A DNA stretch of 7,583 bases. Source: Clostridiales bacterium (GTDB lineage Bacteria > Bacillota > Clostridia > Oscillospirales > Oscillospiraceae). Positions 6,258 to 7,583 of this stretch are shown one piece after another. The translations under genes were made by a program, and so were the position numbers. The stretch is from NCBI GenBank assembly GCA_021205375.1, contig JAJPXR010000018.1:1-7583 (forward strand). Direction: 5' to 3'. The notes under the pieces were generated by a model, which was not told the origin of the DNA, did not search any database, and was given only the letters and a program-made list of their open reading frames with translations. Numbering within the stretch: position 1 is the stretch's first letter; each line of letters begins with the position of its first letter.

Positions 6258-6293
6258 CCAAGCTAACAGCTAATAGCTAAAAGCTAAGAGCTA
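6258..6293. repeat. Right arm: degenerate 7-bp tandem repeat array (GCTAANA-type)
   Basis: From 6262 the plus strand reads GCTAACA, GCTAATA, GCTAAAA, GCTAAGA, then GCTATAA, a clear 7-bp period with one variable position. It is the inverted counterpart of 5988-6023 (31 of 36 positions). The predicted operon transcription start (about 6300) lies just outside it, so the array would form the very 5' end of the leader RNA. Confidence 0.82.
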
Positions 6294-6306
6294 TAAATAG
6301 ATATTT

Positions 6307-6336
6307 ATTATACCAGCATCAGGGTATAAAAAACAA
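6307..6336 (-). promoter_or_regulatory. Extended -10 promoter of the M50-scpAB-rluB operon
   Basis: On the minus strand TGGTATAAT (6307-6315) is a perfect extended -10 element. The -35 is poor: TTGTTT at 6331-6336 with an 18-bp gap, which is what extended -10 promoters tolerate. It is the best promoter visible upstream of the seven-gene operon. The -35 region coincides with the T-rich tail and arm of the ldh terminator. Predicted start is near 6300. Confidence 0.6.
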
Positions 6337-6363
6337 GCCCTCTTTCAACAAAAGGGCCTGTTT
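6327..6363 (-). terminator. Rho-independent terminator of ldh
   Basis: On the minus strand, an 11-bp stem with one mismatch (arms 6353-6363 and 6331-6341, 11-nt loop) includes the GC-rich core AGGGC/GCCCT and runs into TTTTTT (6328-6333). It lies about 47 nt after the ldh stop. On the plus strand no T-run follows the stem, so it is directional for ldh. Confidence 0.88.
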
Positions 6364-6409
6364 GGGTAAATATCTGCTTTTGAAAACGCAAAAGGGGCAA
6401 TTTTAACCG

Positions 6410-7360
6410 TTACTGGGGAAATTCTTTGTCCAGCACCTCTTTCAGCACATTGGCGGAGGCCCGGAGGGCGGCAATTTCCTCGTCGCTGAGATGGATGGGC
6501 ACCAGCGTCTCCATGCCGTCGGCCCCCACCACGGCGGGCAGGCTCAGGGCCACGCCCTCGATGCCATAGGCCCCGTGGATCATGCTGGAGACGGGGAGGA
6601 TGGAGTGCTCGTTGCGGACGATGCACTCGCAGATGCGGTTCACCGCCATGGCTACGCCGTAGTAGGTGGCGCGCTTTTTGGAGATGATCTCATAGGCGCT
6701 GTTTTTCACGTTTTCGTAAATTTTCTGCGCGGCCAGGTCGTGGTCGTTGTGGTGGCCCCGCATTTCGCAGAAGTCGGGCAGGCTGACGCCGCCCACGTCC
6801 ACGCAGCTCCAGGCGGCCAGCTCGCTGTCGCCGTGTTCCCCGATGATAAAGGCGTTGACGTTGCGGCTGTCCACGCTCAGGTGCTGGCCCAGGGTGTATT
6901 TCAGCCGGGCGGTGTCCAGCACCGTGCCGGAGCCGATGACCCGGTTCTCCGGGAAGCCGGAGAGCTTGACGGCGGCGGCGGTCAGGATGTCCACCGGGTT
7001 GGCCACCACCAGCAAAATGCCCTCGAAGCCCCGTTTGGCGATCTCCGGGATGATGGAGCGGAAAATGCCCACGTTTTTGTGGACCAGGTCCAGCCGGGTC
7101 TCGCCCTCCTTCTGGGCGGCTCCGGCGGTGATGACGATGATGGAGCAGTCCGCCGCGTCGTCGTAGTCCCCGGCGTAAATTTGCATGGGCCGGGCGTAGG
7201 GCAGGCCGTGGCTGATGTCCAGGGCTTCGCCCTCGGCCCGCTGGCGGTCTGCGTCGATGAGTACCAGTTCCGAAAACAGTCCGCTCTGCATCAGGCTGAA
7301 CGCCGACGCGGAGCCGACAAACCCGCAGCCCACGATGGCTGCTTTCCGCATATTGACCAA
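6410..7360 (-). CDS. ldh: L-lactate dehydrogenase
   Basis: This NAD-dependent enzyme interconverts pyruvate and L-lactate and recycles NADH in fermentation. The 316-aa protein has the Rossmann motif GCGFVG at 11-16 and NAD-binding Asp36. Substrate residues QKEGETR at 83-89 include Gln83, the position that in this family favours lactate over malate, and Arg89. VANPVDILT is at 119-127. Catalytic partners are Asp149 and Arg152 in VLDTARLK and proton-donor His176 in GEHGDSE. The start is chosen as TTG at 7360, because AAAGGAAGG (7367-7375) is 6 nt away and the N-terminus MVNMRKAAIVGCGFVG resembles clostridial LDHs. The ATG at 7351 (313 aa) is 15 nt from that site and is the alternative. The gene stands alone, with its own promoter and terminator, divergent from a partial plus-strand gene. 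Confidence 0.95.
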   Translation of the reverse strand: MVNMRKAAIVGCGFVGSASAFSLMQSGLFSELVLIDADRQRAEGEALDISHGLPYARPMQIYAGDYDDAADCSIIVITAGAAQKEGETRLDLVHKNVGIFRSIIPEIAKRGFEGILLVVANPVDILTAAAVKLSGFPENRVIGSGTVLDTARLKYTLGQHLSVDSRNVNAFIIGEHGDSELAAWSCVDVGGVSLPDFCEMRGHHNDHDLAAQKIYENVKNSAYEIISKKRATYYGVAMAVNRICECIVRNEHSILPVSSMIHGAYGIEGVALSLPAVVGADGMETLVPIHLSDEEIAALRASANVLKEVLDKEFPQ

Positions 7361-7366
7361 GATGAT

Positions 7367-7375
7367 CCTTCCTTT
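7367..7375 (-). promoter_or_regulatory. Ribosome binding site that decides the ldh start
   Basis: AAAGGAAGG is the only Shine-Dalgarno-like stretch before ldh. It is 6 nt from TTG (7358-7360) but 15 nt from ATG (7349-7351), so initiation at TTG is favoured. Confidence 0.55.
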
Positions 7376-7388
7376 CTGAAAACAGGTT

Positions 7389-7423
7389 ATCATAAGCGTA
7401 CCATCTCTCCGTGCCCTTGTCAA
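7389..7423 (-). promoter_or_regulatory. Probable ldh promoter
   Basis: On the minus strand a perfect TTGACA (7418-7423) is followed after 17 bp by TACGCT (7395-7400), immediately joined to TATGAT (7389-7394). TATGAT is the better -10 hexamer but at 23 bp is too far from the -35. TACGCT has the right spacing but weak identity. The promoter location is plausible; the exact -10 is not settled. Confidence 0.5.
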
Positions 7424-7460
7424 GGGATTCCGTGAGATTGGATGACCCAATTTCTCCGGC

Positions 7461-7489
7461 GCATTTTCCCCACCGGACACGCATACTCT
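7461..7489 (+). promoter_or_regulatory. Possible sigma-E-like promoter of the rightmost gene
   Basis: GCATTTT (7461-7467), a 14-bp gap and CATACTCT (7482-7489) resemble the mother-cell sigma-E pattern of B. subtilis (GHATATT, about 14 bp, CATACANT). The implied start near 7496 leaves a short leader before GGGGGTGG and the ATG at 7513. Such short motifs occur by chance; the support is mainly the match to a possible SpoVB-like product. Confidence 0.3.
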
Positions 7490-7512
7490 TGTTCCTGAAT
7501 GGGGGTGGCCGC

Positions 7513-7583
7513 ATGAAACAAGATTCCGATTCCCTGACCCGCTCCACGCTGCTGCTGACCGGGGTGGGGGTGGTGTCCCAGGG
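7513..7583 (+). CDS. 5' end of a gene, possibly SpoVB/MurJ-like oligosaccharide flippase (cut by window edge)
   Basis: Only 23 codons are present: MKQDSDSLTRSTLLLTGVGVVSQ, still open at the edge. The ATG is preceded by GGGGGTGG at about 4 nt. A short polar N-terminus leading into a hydrophobic stretch beginning with Leu-Leu-Leu-Thr and containing Gly-Val-Gly-Val-Val-Ser-Gln resembles the first helix of stage V sporulation protein B and related polysaccharide flippases in clostridia. That would fit a sporulating host. With so few residues this is a suggestion, and another membrane protein is possible. It is transcribed divergently from ldh. Confidence 0.5.
   Translation, partial: MKQDSDSLTRSTLLLTGVGVVSQ

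Larger units (their letters stand above)
5969..6409. other. 440-bp non-coding region between ldh and the M50-scpAB operon
   Basis: No convincing gene is present. From right to left it holds a small AT-rich hairpin (6377-6394), the ldh terminator (6327-6363), the TGGTATAAT promoter (6307-6315), the right heptamer array (6258-6293), about 85 bp of unassigned sequence (6170-6257), the dispersed repeat (6080-6169), about 55 bp of unassigned sequence (6024-6079), the left heptamer array (5988-6023), and the Shine-Dalgarno of the protease gene. If the promoter is real, everything from about 6300 down to 5969 is a 5' leader of roughly 330 nt. I recognise no known riboswitch class in it. Confidence 0.7.

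Noticed and set aside
6205..6273. A 22-codon reading frame on the plus strand (MENLYYVGKSADQTANTIQANS) ending inside the right heptamer array
   Set aside because: There is no Shine-Dalgarno, an in-frame stop lies just upstream, and the stop falls in repeat sequence. It is no longer than expected by chance.
6377..6394. Second terminator after ldh (CTTTTG/CAAAAG hairpin)
   Set aside because: The 6-bp stem is AT-rich and has no T-run directly after it on the minus strand. The stronger hairpin at 6327-6363 explains termination.
7437..7451. Small palindrome ATTGG-N5-CCAAT between the divergent genes, as an operator
   Set aside because: Arms of 5 bp occur often by chance, and no regulator gene is adjacent. 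Noted only as a place to look if expression data suggest control.
7361..7480. In-frame extension of ldh upstream to an ATG at 7480 (356 aa)
   Set aside because: The extra 40-43 residues do not resemble any LDH, would run through the TTGACA promoter region, and lack a suitable ribosome site.
1..7583. CRISPR array, tRNA/rRNA gene, prophage, transposase or defence system
   Set aside because: No direct-repeat/spacer pattern, cloverleaf, rRNA segment, transposase motif or toxin/nuclease-like gene was seen. All long genes belong to known core families.

Overview
The window looks like ordinary chromosome from a GC-rich, low-branching Firmicute, most likely an Oscillospiraceae-type gut Clostridium (Flavonifractor / Pseudoflavonifractor / Lawsonibacter-like). 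The reasons are high GC, strong AGGAGG ribosome sites, frequent GTG starts, a GerW/YtfJ sporulation-associated gene, and a scpA-scpB ... Dac ... rluB gene order that echoes Bacillus subtilis. The genus is inference. No phage, IS element, CRISPR array, tRNA or rRNA gene was seen.

Layout, right to left (nearly everything is on the minus strand). At 7513-7583 (+) is the first 23 codons of a gene cut by the window edge, possibly a SpoVB/MurJ-like flippase. Divergent from it, at 6410-7360 (-), is an L-lactate dehydrogenase with its own promoter and a clear intrinsic terminator (6327-6363). Positions 5969-6409 carry no convincing gene. They hold the ldh terminator, a TGGTATAAT promoter, and a roughly 330-nt presumed leader. 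The leader carries two inverted arrays of a 7-bp repeat with a hairpin-rich dispersed repeat between them. From 5968 down to 1076 is one tightly packed seven-gene operon: M50 site-2-type protease, scpA, scpB, a DUF2953 membrane protein, ytfJ (GerW family), a D,D-carboxypeptidase, and rluB. Adjacent genes overlap or lie within 2 nt. Then comes a 140-bp gap with a good sigma-A-type promoter, followed by an RpiR/MurR-family regulator (67-933). Positions 1-54 hold a second copy of the dispersed repeat in the opposite orientation.

How the genes fit together: ScpA and ScpB load with SMC onto DNA for chromosome condensation and segregation. The carboxypeptidase trims peptidoglycan stems. YtfJ and probably the DUF2953 protein belong to spore or envelope biology. 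RluB modifies 23S rRNA. The grouping therefore ties chromosome segregation, envelope and spore functions into one transcript. The RpiR gene probably senses a phosphosugar, but its targets are outside the window or unknown. LDH regenerates NAD+ in fermentation.

I found no clearly novel protein system. The most interesting unexplained structure is the operon leader at 5988-6293. Its two heptamer arrays can pair with each other, one close to the predicted transcription start and one 4 nt from the Shine-Dalgarno sequence of the first gene.
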